In this document: piece by piece, positions 35,723-44,540 of the stretch
Position numbering within the stretch: position 1 is the first letter of the stretch
Layout of the letters: every line of letters begins with the position of its first letter
From: JARRLC01 sp037387425
Lineage (GTDB): Bacteria > Pseudomonadota > Alphaproteobacteria > Rhizobiales > Rhodomicrobiaceae
Direction of reading: 5' to 3'
Length of the DNA stretch: 64,000 bases
Assembly: GCA_037387425.1 (NCBI GenBank)
Contig: JARRLC010000011.1
Coordinates: forward strand, 1-64,000
Notes under the pieces: generated by a model
Databases searched by the model: none
What the model was told of the DNA's origin: nothing
What the model saw: only the letters and a program-made list of their open reading frames with translations
Made by a program: the position numbers and the translations under genes

Positions 35723-36130
35723 CTATGTATTGGCTGCGATCAAGGCCGTGAGCTTCTCCGTGATGGTCTGGCCAGTAGCGCCGCCTTGTCCTTCGACTTG
35801 CCGGTCAATGATGAATTGTATGGCAAGAACGTGGGCGCTGGCCACCCCGAGTTCTTGAGTCCCGAGATTAGTTTTGGCCTGTCGCCAATATGCGCAGAAG
35901 TTTTTCGACAAATCAGCCACAAGCGGATAGCCGAACAAGGACGCTTGGCCTTGTAAGTCATGGAAAAGATGGTGCACTTCTTCGGCAGTAGCCGTTGCGT
36001 CACACTCTCCCTGGCATGCGCTGTTCACCATCTCGATGATGCGCTTGCAATCCTCGGTTGCTTGCTCAAGCCAGATGCACTTTAATTCGGCCAGTTGCGC
36101 ATTTGCGTTTTGGTTTGCACAGGCGGTCAT
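35723..36130 (-). CDS. HPt-domain phosphotransfer protein
   Basis: The 135-residue product is a stand-alone histidine phosphotransfer domain. The motif HHLFHDLQGQASLFGYPLV places the phosphorylatable His at residue 57 in the usual HxLKG-type position. It overlaps the stop of the hybrid kinase by 4 bp (ATGA), so kinase and HPt should be made together and form a His-Asp-His relay. The final response regulator is not in this window. Cys is unusually frequent in the first half (about four residues). Confidence 0.88.
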   Translation of the reverse strand: MTACANQNANAQLAELKCIWLEQATEDCKRIIEMVNSACQGECDATATAEEVHHLFHDLQGQASLFGYPLVADLSKNFCAYWRQAKTNLGTQELGVASAHVLAIQFIIDRQVEGQGGATGQTITEKLTALIAANT

Positions 36131-37887
36131 GTCCCCACCTTTCTTTCACATTGCCGGGTTGTTGGTTGCATGCGTGATGTGCCAGGCGTTTCTACGCTTT
36201 GGCCAAGTTTAGATAAAAAGTCATCAAGTTCAGATTTAGAAACTTCGTTTGAAGATGAGTTTTGCGAATTTACATTATTTAAATTATGTGCCTCTGCATC
36301 TGAATGCATTGCTTTTGACAGAGTTCCTAGTTGTCGCATTATTTCAGCTAAGAGGTCGCGTTGCTCGATTGGCTTCGATAAATATCCGCTCATACCTTGC
36401 GCCAGATAGCGCTCCCGGTCGCCGCTCATGGCGTCGGCGGTCAAGGCGATGACCGGAACGTTTTTCCACGGCTCGCAGCTTGTGCGGATACGTTTTAGTG
36501 TTTCGATGCCATCAAGCACCGGCATGTGTACGTCCATAAGGACCAAATCAAAGCTGTGATTGCTCAACTGTTTCAGCGCTTGAAGTCCGTCTTCGGCTTC
36601 TAAAACCTCAAAACCCTCTGGATCGAGAAACAGTCTTGCCACACGGCGATTGAGTGGTTGGTCATCCACCAGCAATATTCGTTTGCCCTTGTTTTCTGCC
36701 ATCCGGTGCGGTTTGAGCAAACAGGAGTCGCCAGAGGAATCTATATGTTGTGGGGCCTCTGCGCGTTGAGTGAGCAGCGTGAGTGTGAACACCGATCCCT
36801 TGTCGGGCGTGCTTTTCACCTTCACATCGCCGCCCATGGTGCGCGCAAGCTTACGTGAGATCGCCAGCCCCAGCCCGGTGCCGCCAAATCGTCTCGTAAT
36901 GGAACCGTCTGCCTGGGTGAATGGCGCGAATAACCGCTTGATAGTGTCTTCGGTCATGCCAATGCCGGAATCGGCTACCGCGATAGAAACGACTATGCCG
37001 CTAGGTGATTCCTCGCATGACACATGAATAGTCACGTCGCCTTTTTTGGTGAACTTAATGGCGTTCGACACCAGGTTTGAGATGCATTGCCCTAAGCGGG
37101 TCGGATCAAAACGCAGGTATGTTGGGACGTTGTCTTCCACTTCCAGGAGCAGATTGATGCCTTTTTCGTCCGCGCGCGGCCTCCAGAGCCAGTGCTGGCG
37201 CTGCATGACATGACGCAAATCCTGGTCTACGGGCGCCAGTTCCATGCGGCCCGCTTCGATTTTCGACAGGTCGAGCACATCATCTAGCAGTGCTTTCAGC
37301 ATTTTGGCGGAGTCGAGAACAACGTCGAGCTGTTCGCGCTGTTCTTGCTGAATGTTCGAACGCACGAGCGCCTGGGACATGCCCATGATGCCGTTTAGCG
37401 GGGTGCGGATTTCGTGGCTCATGTTGGCCAGGAAGCTGGATTTGGCAGTGTTCGCCGTTTCCGCCTGCAGACGGGAAATTTCCAGTTCATCCTCGCGTTG
37501 GCGCAACTCGCTGATATCTGCCCATATGGCGACATAGCGGTTGCCGTTCATCGGCTGGAAGGTCGTTGAAAAACAATGCCCATCCCGCGTTCTGACATCG
37601 GCTGGCCTACCGGCTAGGATGTTCTGCGTCATGGCATTCGAGATTTCCAGGCATTTATCAGGAGCCTCGTTAGGCATGACTTGTTTCGTGGCCTCGAACA
37701 GCGCCTCGTGTAGCGGTAAGCCACGCTCAAGCGCAGAGAAATATTCGGCGAAGTTCCGCCTGGCGGCCTGATTAGCCAAGACCGGCCGGAAATTTTCGTC
37801 CAAAATTGAAAAACCACAAGGCAAGCATTCGATTGCCTCTAATGCGAGAGCTGCCATGTCGTCCTGGCTCTGTGTTTCCTTGGTCAT
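36127..37887 (-). CDS. Hybrid sensor histidine kinase with receiver domain
   Basis: The 586-residue cytoplasmic kinase has a PAS-like sensor (about 15-125, AIECLPCGFSILDENFRPVLAN). HisKA carries His158 in SFLANMSHEIRTPLNG. HATPase spans about 255-375 (NLVSNAIKFT, DSGIGM, GGTGLGLAI). A receiver domain spans about 402-520 with phospho-acceptor Asp452 in LVLMDVHMP. A Ser/Asn-rich C-terminal tail of ~50 residues follows. There are no membrane segments, so the signal is probably intracellular. It overlaps the HPt gene by 4 bp. Output is unknown because no DNA-binding regulator is adjacent. Confidence 0.94.
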   Translation of the reverse strand: MTKETQSQDDMAALALEAIECLPCGFSILDENFRPVLANQAARRNFAEYFSALERGLPLHEALFEATKQVMPNEAPDKCLEISNAMTQNILAGRPADVRTRDGHCFSTTFQPMNGNRYVAIWADISELRQREDELEISRLQAETANTAKSSFLANMSHEIRTPLNGIMGMSQALVRSNIQQEQREQLDVVLDSAKMLKALLDDVLDLSKIEAGRMELAPVDQDLRHVMQRQHWLWRPRADEKGINLLLEVEDNVPTYLRFDPTRLGQCISNLVSNAIKFTKKGDVTIHVSCEESPSGIVVSIAVADSGIGMTEDTIKRLFAPFTQADGSITRRFGGTGLGLAISRKLARTMGGDVKVKSTPDKGSVFTLTLLTQRAEAPQHIDSSGDSCLLKPHRMAENKGKRILLVDDQPLNRRVARLFLDPEGFEVLEAEDGLQALKQLSNHSFDLVLMDVHMPVLDGIETLKRIRTSCEPWKNVPVIALTADAMSGDRERYLAQGMSGYLSKPIEQRDLLAEIMRQLGTLSKAMHSDAEAHNLNNVNSQNSSSNEVSKSELDDFLSKLGQSVETPGTSRMQPTTRQCERKVGT

Positions 37888-38503
37888 ACCTAAGTCTTCA
37901 GAGGTCGGCGATAAGGTACTTTGGCAGGTTTGTCCCTAAGAATTAGTTAGATGCGCCGCCTTTCTGATAAGCAAGGGCTGATAATGGTTTGTCAGTTATG
38001 AAGAATTGCTGTGGAATTATTTGTTAATAATAGATTGGTGTCTCATGGTTGACTTTTATATTGTATTGTATATGTGCAGAGTTTTCCTTGTGAGATGGAT
38101 CAAGTTGATCGAACGAGTGTTTTATTTTGGTTCGTTTTACCCATTTATGGGGAGCATTTATCGGCGTGGGTGACGTCAGGAAAGCGTTCGGCATCGCTTA
38201 TCGACTGAAGAAACGCGCTTGCTAAGGGCTTGCAGGTGAATAACTGCGTCCCCTGGTTTGTCCTTTTGCCCGCACACTGTGTTTGTGAAAAGCGTTACAT
38301 AGCTCGGTGTGCGTCGCTTTTCGCGCCTTGTGTGCGGACAAAATTATGGCGCCATTCGACGCAGTTATTTACCTGCAAGCCCTAAAATGTCGGGGCGCTT
38401 CTGGTGTGCGCTGTCGTGTGTGCGAACGGGAACGCAAGTGGTGCGGCTTCCCCGCGCTTCTGGCGTTGAACAGCGCGCATCACGGGCTTCATATTTTCTT
38501 CAT
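37888..38503. other. Gene-poor region with a large palindrome
   Basis: About 616 bp lie between the hybrid kinase and the zinc-ribbon gene. The left part (37900-38160) is AT-rich and probably holds the kinase promoter. The right part contains the long inverted repeat listed separately. The open frames on the plus strand across 38307-38947 are shadows with no family features. Confidence 0.6.
38225..38383. repeat. 159-bp near-perfect long hairpin element
   Basis: The outer 26 bases 38225-38250 and 38358-38383 are inverted repeats with one mismatch (arms begin AGGGCTTGCAGG and end CCTGCAAGCCCT). Inner pairing continues imperfectly (TTTGTCC/GGACAAA, CCGCACAC/GTGTGCGG, AAAAGCG/CGCTTTT), leaving a short loop around 38295-38312. 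No open frame or T-run explains it. Confidence 0.85.
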
Positions 38504-38752
38504 CTATGCCATGCCGCCGACGAACCCTTCCGTTTCATCGAAGAGAAGCGCGATGCGCACCGGCCCGCGGCAAAAGGGTTTTGCGCAAACGAGACGCGTT
38601 TCCACTTCATCAAGGTAGAGCTGGCCATCCTCAGGTGCGCGCATGAGCTGGCTGCTGTCTTTATAATGCGTGTGTCCGCAGTGTTTACAAGTGCACTCGA
38701 CTTGCGTATGTGCGTCCAGATCGGCGAGTTTCAGGTCGGTTTTCCAGCTCAT
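38504..38752 (-). CDS. Small zinc-ribbon-like protein next to dinB
   Basis: The 82-residue product has two probable metal-binding Cys pairs, CTCKHC and CAKPFC, separated by ~33 residues. The ends are acidic (MSWKTDLKLADLDAHTQ... and ...LLFDETEGFVGGMA). I take the ATG at 38752; a TTG five codons earlier is possible. It starts 15 bp after the end of the Y-family polymerase gene and is on the same strand, so it is likely co-transcribed. I have no name or function for it. Confidence 0.75.
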   Translation of the reverse strand: MSWKTDLKLADLDAHTQVECTCKHCGHTHYKDSSQLMRAPEDGQLYLDEVETRLVCAKPFCRGPVRIALLFDETEGFVGGMA

Positions 38753-38767
38753 TTCTGCTTCACCCAA

Positions 38768-40228
38768 TCACCAAAAGTCTTCTGCGCGCGGAATGCGCGT
38801 ATACGCAATCTTGCCGCCTGCATGTCCGCCTGCTGGCGGTTGCCATGCTCCCAGCGAAACCACGGTCTGGGCGTATTTGGCGTTGAGCGTATCGAGCGCC
38901 GCCGAGACGGCATCCCATTTTGCCCGCGCCGGATCGTCATTCGTTAACATATCAAGCTGGCGTTCAGAGGCGGGCGTCAGATCAAACAGGGCGATGTGGA
39001 GGCGGAAGATCTTTGTGCCCCTTCTCAGAGATGGCGTGATGTCCGCCCACAACTCATCAAGCGTGGCAAGCACCGCCTGATAGTCATGCGCTGCAATAAG
39101 CGGTGCGGAGCGATGCGCGGAACCACCCTGAATATCGAGCGAGAGCCACATGCCGCCTGCGCACCAGCCATCTCGGCGCATGCGCCGCATTGCCTTGGTT
39201 AGCAACAATCGCGAAATCTCGCGGGCGTCGTTTGCGTTACGCGCCTCGGGGGGCAATACGCGGCCATGGCCGTACATCGAGCGGCCAGAGGGAGGTGTTT
39301 GCAGCGCGTAGCCGTGAAGCGCATACCACAAGCGCTCGCCGGTGACGTTGCGCCATAGCGCGCGCATTTGCTTCGGCTGGGTGGCGAGAAGCTGCGCCAT
39401 CTCCACGATGCCTGCTACGCTTAAGCGTCGGAACATGCGGCGGCCCACGCCCGGCACGTCCTCCAGCGCCAGCGGTAACAGCGGGCCGGGCATGGCGGAG
39501 GGATGCCAGACCGCGAGGCCGTCGCCGTAAATGCTCCCCACGCGTTTGCTCGCCTTGCAGGCCATCTTGGCAAGTTGGCGGTTGGCGGCAAAACCGATGG
39601 AGCACGTGATTGCTGTGCCGATATTCTCGGCAATGCGGCGCTTGATGCGCTGCCCCAGCGCTTGCGGATTGGTGCGGTCGGAGGTTTCCACCTTGCAAAC
39701 CAGCTCATCGATAGATTTCACCGCGTCGATGGGGGTAACAGTGGAGATTTCGGCGAGAAGCGCGTTGTGCGCCCGCCGGTAAAGGTCAGGCTGTTGCGGA
39801 ACCAGAATCAGATCAGGGCATGTGCGTTTGGCCTCCGTTACGCTCATTACGCTTTTGACGCCTAGCATTTTCGCCTCGCGCGAGCACGCAATGATACAGG
39901 TGCGCTTTGTGCCTTCGAACGGCGCCACCCCCACGGGCCGCCCGCGCAAATGCTTGTCGGCCTGCTGATGGACGCTGGCGAAAAAGCCGTCAAAGTCTAG
40001 GTAAAGCGTTTCGGTTTCGGTTGGTCTGCGCACCTGTTTGCAATCCGTAGCTGCAATCGATGTTCGCAGTTTGTTCTGCAAGGTGGGCGATGTCAATAGG
40101 TAAATACAACTTCGTTCTTGCATCCGTTGGTTTAAAGCGAAGATATTTAGCTTCTTGTTGATGTCTCTATACGTTCTCAGTTGTCGCTTTTGACGATGTA
40201 GTAAGCTATTGCTGTCAACACGCATCAA
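38768..40228 (-). CDS. dinB: Y-family DNA polymerase (DinB/UmuC type)
   Basis: Y-family polymerases copy past DNA lesions with low fidelity. The product has the palm motif LYLDFDGFFASVHQQ (first catalytic Asp), GVKSVMSVTEAKRTCP, and the second catalytic motif SIDELVCKV with Asp and Glu. A helix-hairpin-helix (LEDVPGVGRRMFRRL) and a C-terminal little-finger region follow. The first ~75 codons before the palm look atypical. No good ribosome site precedes the ATG used here, so the true start may lie nearer 40000. A small zinc-ribbon gene follows. Confidence 0.88.
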   Translation of the reverse strand: MMRVDSNSLLHRQKRQLRTYRDINKKLNIFALNQRMQERSCIYLLTSPTLQNKLRTSIAATDCKQVRRPTETETLYLDFDGFFASVHQQADKHLRGRPVGVAPFEGTKRTCIIACSREAKMLGVKSVMSVTEAKRTCPDLILVPQQPDLYRRAHNALLAEISTVTPIDAVKSIDELVCKVETSDRTNPQALGQRIKRRIAENIGTAITCSIGFAANRQLAKMACKASKRVGSIYGDGLAVWHPSAMPGPLLPLALEDVPGVGRRMFRRLSVAGIVEMAQLLATQPKQMRALWRNVTGERLWYALHGYALQTPPSGRSMYGHGRVLPPEARNANDAREISRLLLTKAMRRMRRDGWCAGGMWLSLDIQGGSAHRSAPLIAAHDYQAVLATLDELWADITPSLRRGTKIFRLHIALFDLTPASERQLDMLTNDDPARAKWDAVSAALDTLNAKYAQTVVSLGAWQPPAGGHAGGKIAYTRIPRAEDFW

Positions 40229-40279
40229 TTACAGGCTTTATGCATATGCGCTTTGAAGCCGCATTCGGGAGACTGCAAG

Positions 40280-41752
40280 TTGAAATCAACGACTACGATT
40301 ACTCCGCTGATCAATGCACTGCGCTCAACCGTAACACGTGCGCTGCTGCTCGTATGTTTTGCGACCGCGCTTATCGCCGCTCCAGTTGCCGCGCAATCTC
40401 CTGAGGAGCAACAGCCTCCCGCCGCGCAACCCGAACAAACGGAAGCGCCCTCTGACGCCGCGCCTGCTGACGCGTCTGCTTCCCCTCAACCGGAAGCCGC
40501 CGGCGATCCTACTCCGCCATCAGAAACGGAACCAGCCGCAGACGCAGCCACAGACGCAGAAACCGCCACAGAGCCAGCGCCGCAAGCCGCGACGGAACCT
40601 CTTTCTCCAGAGCCACAGGTAGAGCCAGCCGCCAGCGCGCCTGAACCAGAACCCGCGCCCGCCTCTCCGCAAAAGCGCAGCGCTCCCACAGTGAACGCTG
40701 GAACCACGCCTTCTGAAGCTGCGCCCCCGCCAGCCGAAAACACGCCTTTGCGCATTGCATTGCCGGGCGGCGCTTATGGCGAGGCTCAAAAGCGCGCGTT
40801 GCTTACGCCCTTTACCAAGCAGGAGGGAACGCCTGTCCAAACCGCGCCTTTCGACGGCGCGTTCGAGGCTTTAAAGGCGCATGCGGGCGAATGGGATGTT
40901 GTTAACATCGACGGCGCCACCGCCGCGCGCGGATGCCGCACCAAGCTTTTGGAAGTTCTCACTCCGGACGATTTGCAAAAAGCACCGAATGGTGCACCGC
41001 TCGCCGATGATTTCTTTCCGGGCGCGTTGCAACCTTGCGCGGTCGCCAGTGTGGCGTGGTCGGCAATCGTCGTTTACGACACGAGAGGCAAACGGTTGCC
41101 CAGGAAACTGTCAGACTTCTTCAATACACGGCGTTACCGTGGCAAGCGGCTTCTGCCGAAAAGCCCGCGCTTTACGCTGGAGATGGCTCTGTTAGCTGAT
41201 GGCGTCCGCCCCGCCGATGTTTACGCCAAGCTTTCTACGCCTGAAGGACTGGAGCGGGCTTTCGCCAAGCTGGCCAAGCTGAAAAAGTACCTCCAGTGGT
41301 ATGATAAGCCTGCCGAAGCGTTCGAACTGATCGCCAAGAAAGACGTCGCCATGGGGCTGGTCTTCAGCGGACGCGCATTCATGGCTGTTGTTCGCGACAG
41401 TAAGCCGCTCGGCATTCTGTGGGACCGGCAAATCTATGCGTTCGATTATTGGGGGATTCCGCGCGGATCTAAGAACGCCGATGCTGCGAAAAGCTTTATC
41501 CGCTTCGCCACGTCTCCAGAGCCGCTCGCTAACATGGCGCAATTGTTCCCCTATGGTCCCGCGAGGCGCTCAGGCGTGGCGCTAGTCGGCAAACATGTGG
41601 AAGTCGATATTGAGATGAAGCCATATCTGCCCACGTATAAGAAGAATATCGACAATGCGCTGGCTTTCAACGCCGCGTGGTGGGACACCAATGGCGCTGC
41701 CATTGAGGAGCAATTCAACGCCTGGATTGAAAAGCAGGAAACGTCACATTAG
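40280..41752 (+). CDS. Extracellular solute-binding protein with a long Pro/Ala/Glu linker
   Basis: The ~490-residue product has a signal peptide (VTRALLLVCFATALIAAPVAAQ). About 120 residues rich in Pro, Ala and Glu follow, then a PotD-like solute-binding domain (PLRIALPGGAYGEAQKRALLTPFTKQEG..., WDVVNIDGA, AFDYWGIPRGSKNADAAKSFIRFA). Such proteins deliver small molecules to ABC transporters, but no permease or ATPase gene is adjacent. The linker suggests the domain is held away from a membrane or wall. I chose the TTG at 40280, eight bases after GGGAG. Ligand is unknown. Confidence 0.85.
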   Translation: MKSTTTITPLINALRSTVTRALLLVCFATALIAAPVAAQSPEEQQPPAAQPEQTEAPSDAAPADASASPQPEAAGDPTPPSETEPAADAATDAETATEPAPQAATEPLSPEPQVEPAASAPEPEPAPASPQKRSAPTVNAGTTPSEAAPPPAENTPLRIALPGGAYGEAQKRALLTPFTKQEGTPVQTAPFDGAFEALKAHAGEWDVVNIDGATAARGCRTKLLEVLTPDDLQKAPNGAPLADDFFPGALQPCAVASVAWSAIVVYDTRGKRLPRKLSDFFNTRRYRGKRLLPKSPRFTLEMALLADGVRPADVYAKLSTPEGLERAFAKLAKLKKYLQWYDKPAEAFELIAKKDVAMGLVFSGRAFMAVVRDSKPLGILWDRQIYAFDYWGIPRGSKNADAAKSFIRFATSPEPLANMAQLFPYGPARRSGVALVGKHVEVDIEMKPYLPTYKKNIDNALAFNAAWWDTNGAAIEEQFNAWIEKQETSH

Positions 41753-42468
41753 TGGCGTGCGTCCTGTTGTCGCAGGAGCCGTTGCGCTCACCTTTCCCAT
41801 TAGACCAGCTTGCCCTTGTTCACTTGATAGCAATTGGACGAAGGGCGAGCTGGGATAGGAACAATCCCTGATTAGGAAGATATCTTAAGTACTTGCGCTG
41901 TTGCAGACCCGACACAAATGTACATTTTCTGACACATTTACGCCACAGGTGGACAGGGCGGAATTTTTGTAAACATACATCATTGCGGCAGGGAATAAAT
42001 TTCGCGCGTCAGGAACAATCGGCAAAAAAGTTAATGAAAGGTCAATCTTTTTTCCCAAACCACTTTTAACGCCAAATGATGTCGAGTGGGGTTTCTACCT
42101 ATCTGACGCACACTGTATTTTTTGCTGACCTCTGCCATAATTCAGCGTACACCATAACTGGAAATGCGCATAGCAAACCGCTGTTCCCATTGATATTAGG
42201 AGCAAGTTGAGGCAAATTCTCCCTAACAACGCTTGCGGAGGAAGTTTGGTATTCCAACTATCCTATCCAGTGGGCCTATAAGAAAAGTCTGATAGCGTGA
42301 CTGCATATATCCTATCGAGGGGCCACTTTGTGAGCGGCAAGTTCTTGCCGCGCGGCACGCTATTCCAGAAATTGCGGGGTATTGTATAGCACTGCTGTAG
42401 TAATACAGCAGTGCTTTTATTTTGTGACTGCAAAGACGATGAAAACGTGAGCCCTTAAATCTAGTGGG
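41753..42468. other. Long intergenic region, possible small RNA
   Basis: About 716 bp carry no protein gene I can support. From about 42170 to 42420 the plus strand shows several hairpins, including GCGGCA/TGCCGC near 42335, and ends in a perfect terminator (42388-42415). This would suit a small RNA on the plus strand, but no known RNA family is recognised. Confidence 0.45.
42388..42424 (+). terminator. Strong Rho-independent terminator not attached to a gene
   Basis: AGCACTGCTGTA (42388-42399) and TACAGCAGTGCT (42404-42415) form a perfect 12-bp stem with a 4-base loop, followed by TTTATTTT. The nearest plus-strand gene ends 636 bp upstream. The convergent exporter gene ends at 42469, so the hairpin may also serve it from the other side. 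Confidence 0.9.
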
Positions 42469-43359
42469 CTACGCATCCCGCGCTAAACGGTGTGTCCAGG
42501 TTTCGTCAAAGATGATGGCGACCCCTGCCCCTATAACGATGCCTGCCCCCGCAATCACCTGCAAAGTGGGCCATTCCCCCCAGAACAACCAGCCGAGAAG
42601 CATCGCCCATAATATTGCCGAATAGGAAAATGGCCCCACGACGCTGGACAGCGCCATCTGATAAGCACGCGTCAGAAGAAGCTGGCCGATCCCGCCAAAT
42701 GCGCCGACGCCGAAAAGTAGCAGCAAATCTGTGAAGTTCGGGGTTACCCAGCCCCATGGCAACATGACAGCCGTCATAACCGTGGCGACCAGAGCGAAAT
42801 AGAACGCTGTCGTAACGGGTTTTTCAGTTCGTCCGAGCGAGCGAACGCCCGTCATCGCCAGCCCAAAGCTCACCGATGACGATAGCGCAACCGCCACCCC
42901 AAACGGGTTAAGACTATGTCCCCCCGGATTGACCATCACAACAACGCCCATAAACCCTGCAGCAATCGCCATCCACCGTTTGATCGTCACCGCCTCGCGC
43001 AAAAGCAGAATGGCGAACAGCGCCACAAATAGTGGTCCCGTGGCGAAACCTATCGCGACACCATCGGCCAGAGGCAGCAGTTGGAACGTCCAGAACAAAA
43101 GCACCATCGCGCTGCCTCCCGCCAAGCCGCGGCCGAGATGGCCAAGCGGGCGCTGTGTCTTCAACGCCTGCCATCCCCCTTGCCACGGCATGAGCGCAAG
43201 AAGCGGTAGCATCCCGAACAGACTACGGAAGAACGCAATTTCAGCCGGCGCATAACGAGCGCCAAGCAATTTCACCAGTGCATTGAGGCCAGCAAAAGTA
43301 ACATACGCCATCAGCATGACACCGATGGCGGCAATATTTCTGGAAACCCGCGTTTGCAT
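42469..43359 (-). CDS. EamA/DMT-family membrane transporter
   Basis: The 296-residue product has about ten membrane segments in two EamA repeats, as in drug/metabolite exporters. Examples are IGVMLMAYVTFAGLNALVKLLG at the start and LSSVVGPFSYSAILWAMLLGWLFWGEWP near the end. I chose the ATG at 43359 (MQTRVSRN...) because the family length is then met; the in-frame extension to 43539 is hydrophilic and atypical. Substrate is unknown. It is divergent from the hydrolase gene. Confidence 0.9.
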   Translation of the reverse strand: MQTRVSRNIAAIGVMLMAYVTFAGLNALVKLLGARYAPAEIAFFRSLFGMLPLLALMPWQGGWQALKTQRPLGHLGRGLAGGSAMVLLFWTFQLLPLADGVAIGFATGPLFVALFAILLLREAVTIKRWMAIAAGFMGVVVMVNPGGHSLNPFGVAVALSSSVSFGLAMTGVRSLGRTEKPVTTAFYFALVATVMTAVMLPWGWVTPNFTDLLLLFGVGAFGGIGQLLLTRAYQMALSSVVGPFSYSAILWAMLLGWLFWGEWPTLQVIAGAGIVIGAGVAIIFDETWTHRLARDA

Positions 43360-43544
43360 AAAAATGTACCTGCCTGATTTGCGCTCAGCACTTTGCCGTG
43401 GCAAATGGTTCTTGCAAAATGAAATAAAGTTGCGGGATTGATATGCAATCCAACACGAGGCGCCCCAAACCGGTATTGCGCTGGAGGAACTGTTGTCCCT
43501 ATATGTGTATGCTCTCCATTCCCGCAAAAGACTGATCACACCGT

Positions 43545-44420
43545 ATGTCGTTTTATCTGCTTTGTTTGGCTGCCCTGCCGCTCTTGTTTTTCGTTCTGAT
43601 GCATATCGGCTTTAAAGCGCCGCGCATTATCTCGGCGGAAGGTGCGCCCGATCAACTCGGCATGAAGTACCGGGAGGTGGAAATTCCGGCCAAAAAGGGC
43701 AACAAGCTGTTCGGCTGGGTTTTGCAAGCTTCGCCAGAACCAGACGCGCCTTTTCTCGTGGTCGTGCATGGCTGGGGAGCGAATGCTGAATTAATGCTGC
43801 CGCTCGCTGAGCCATTTTATCGCGCTGGCGTAAATGTGCTTTTGTTCGACGCAAGAAATCATGGCCGCAGCCCATCCGATGGTCATTCATCCATGCCCAA
43901 ATTCGCCGAGGATGCGGGGTGCGCGATCGACTGGTTAATCAAGGAAAACGAACGGAGGGCGGAACCGGGGTCGGGAAGCAGGAAAATCGCGCTGCTCGGT
44001 CATTCGGTCGGCGCTGCTGCGGCTTTGCTCACCGCCTCGCGGCGTGACGACATTGATGCGGTCATTAGCATATCCAGTTTTGCCCATCCAAGGTGGCTGA
44101 TGACCCGCCAATTGCGGCGTTTCTATATCCCCCGGCCGTTGATCGCGTTGATGCTGCGCTACGTGCAACTGGTCATCGGACATCGCTTTGACGACATAGC
44201 GCCTGTCAGCACGCTCCGCAGGATCAAGTGCCCGGTTCTTCTCGTTCATGGCCTGGCAGATGAAACGATCCCGGTATCCTGCTTAGAGGACATCCGGCGC
44301 AGTAATCCTGAGCGAGAGCCTAAGATAATGCTTATCCCCGATGCGGGACATGCCTCCGTTGATAAGATCCGCTCACATGGCGACGAACTGGTGCTGTTCC
44401 TTAAGCAGGCGGGGTTTTGA
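43545..44420 (+). CDS. Membrane-anchored alpha/beta hydrolase
   Basis: The 291-residue product starts with a membrane helix (MSFYLLCLAALPLLFFVLM). An alpha/beta hydrolase fold follows: VVVHGWGANAE (oxyanion region), LLFDARNHGRS, ALLGHSVGAAAAL with the nucleophile Ser, VHGLADETIP with the Asp, and DAGHAS with the His. All triad residues are present. Substrate is unknown; relatives include lysophospholipase-like and peptidase-like serine hydrolases. No operon partners are evident. Confidence 0.88.
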   Translation: MSFYLLCLAALPLLFFVLMHIGFKAPRIISAEGAPDQLGMKYREVEIPAKKGNKLFGWVLQASPEPDAPFLVVVHGWGANAELMLPLAEPFYRAGVNVLLFDARNHGRSPSDGHSSMPKFAEDAGCAIDWLIKENERRAEPGSGSRKIALLGHSVGAAAALLTASRRDDIDAVISISSFAHPRWLMTRQLRRFYIPRPLIALMLRYVQLVIGHRFDDIAPVSTLRRIKCPVLLVHGLADETIPVSCLEDIRRSNPEREPKIMLIPDAGHASVDKIRSHGDELVLFLKQAGF

Positions 44421-44516
44421 TCGCCGCTCTCGCCTTGCCTAATTACGCCTTCGTCCCATTCTGTTATATAAAATCCCATCTATTTCATTTTTAATTAATT
44501 CTTACGAGGGAAACTC

Positions 44517-44536
44517 AACACTCTGTTAGGAGTGTT
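44517..44536 (+). promoter_or_regulatory. Hairpin covering the ribosome binding site of the peroxidase-like gene
   Basis: AACACTC (44517-44523) and GAGTGTT (44530-44536) form a perfect 7-bp stem with a 6-base loop. The ribosome binding site AGGAG (44528-44532) lies in the loop/3' arm, eight bases before the ATG at 44541, so folding would hide it. Confidence 0.55.
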
Positions 44537-44540
44537 TTCC

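Noticed and set aside
38307..38947. Plus-strand protein frames across the zinc-ribbon and dinB 3' end
   Set aside because: They are antisense to genes with clear family motifs and show no features of their own.
42170..42424. tmRNA, 6S RNA or SRP RNA
   Set aside because: None of the conserved ends or core motifs of these RNAs could be found; only a generic small RNA is possible.
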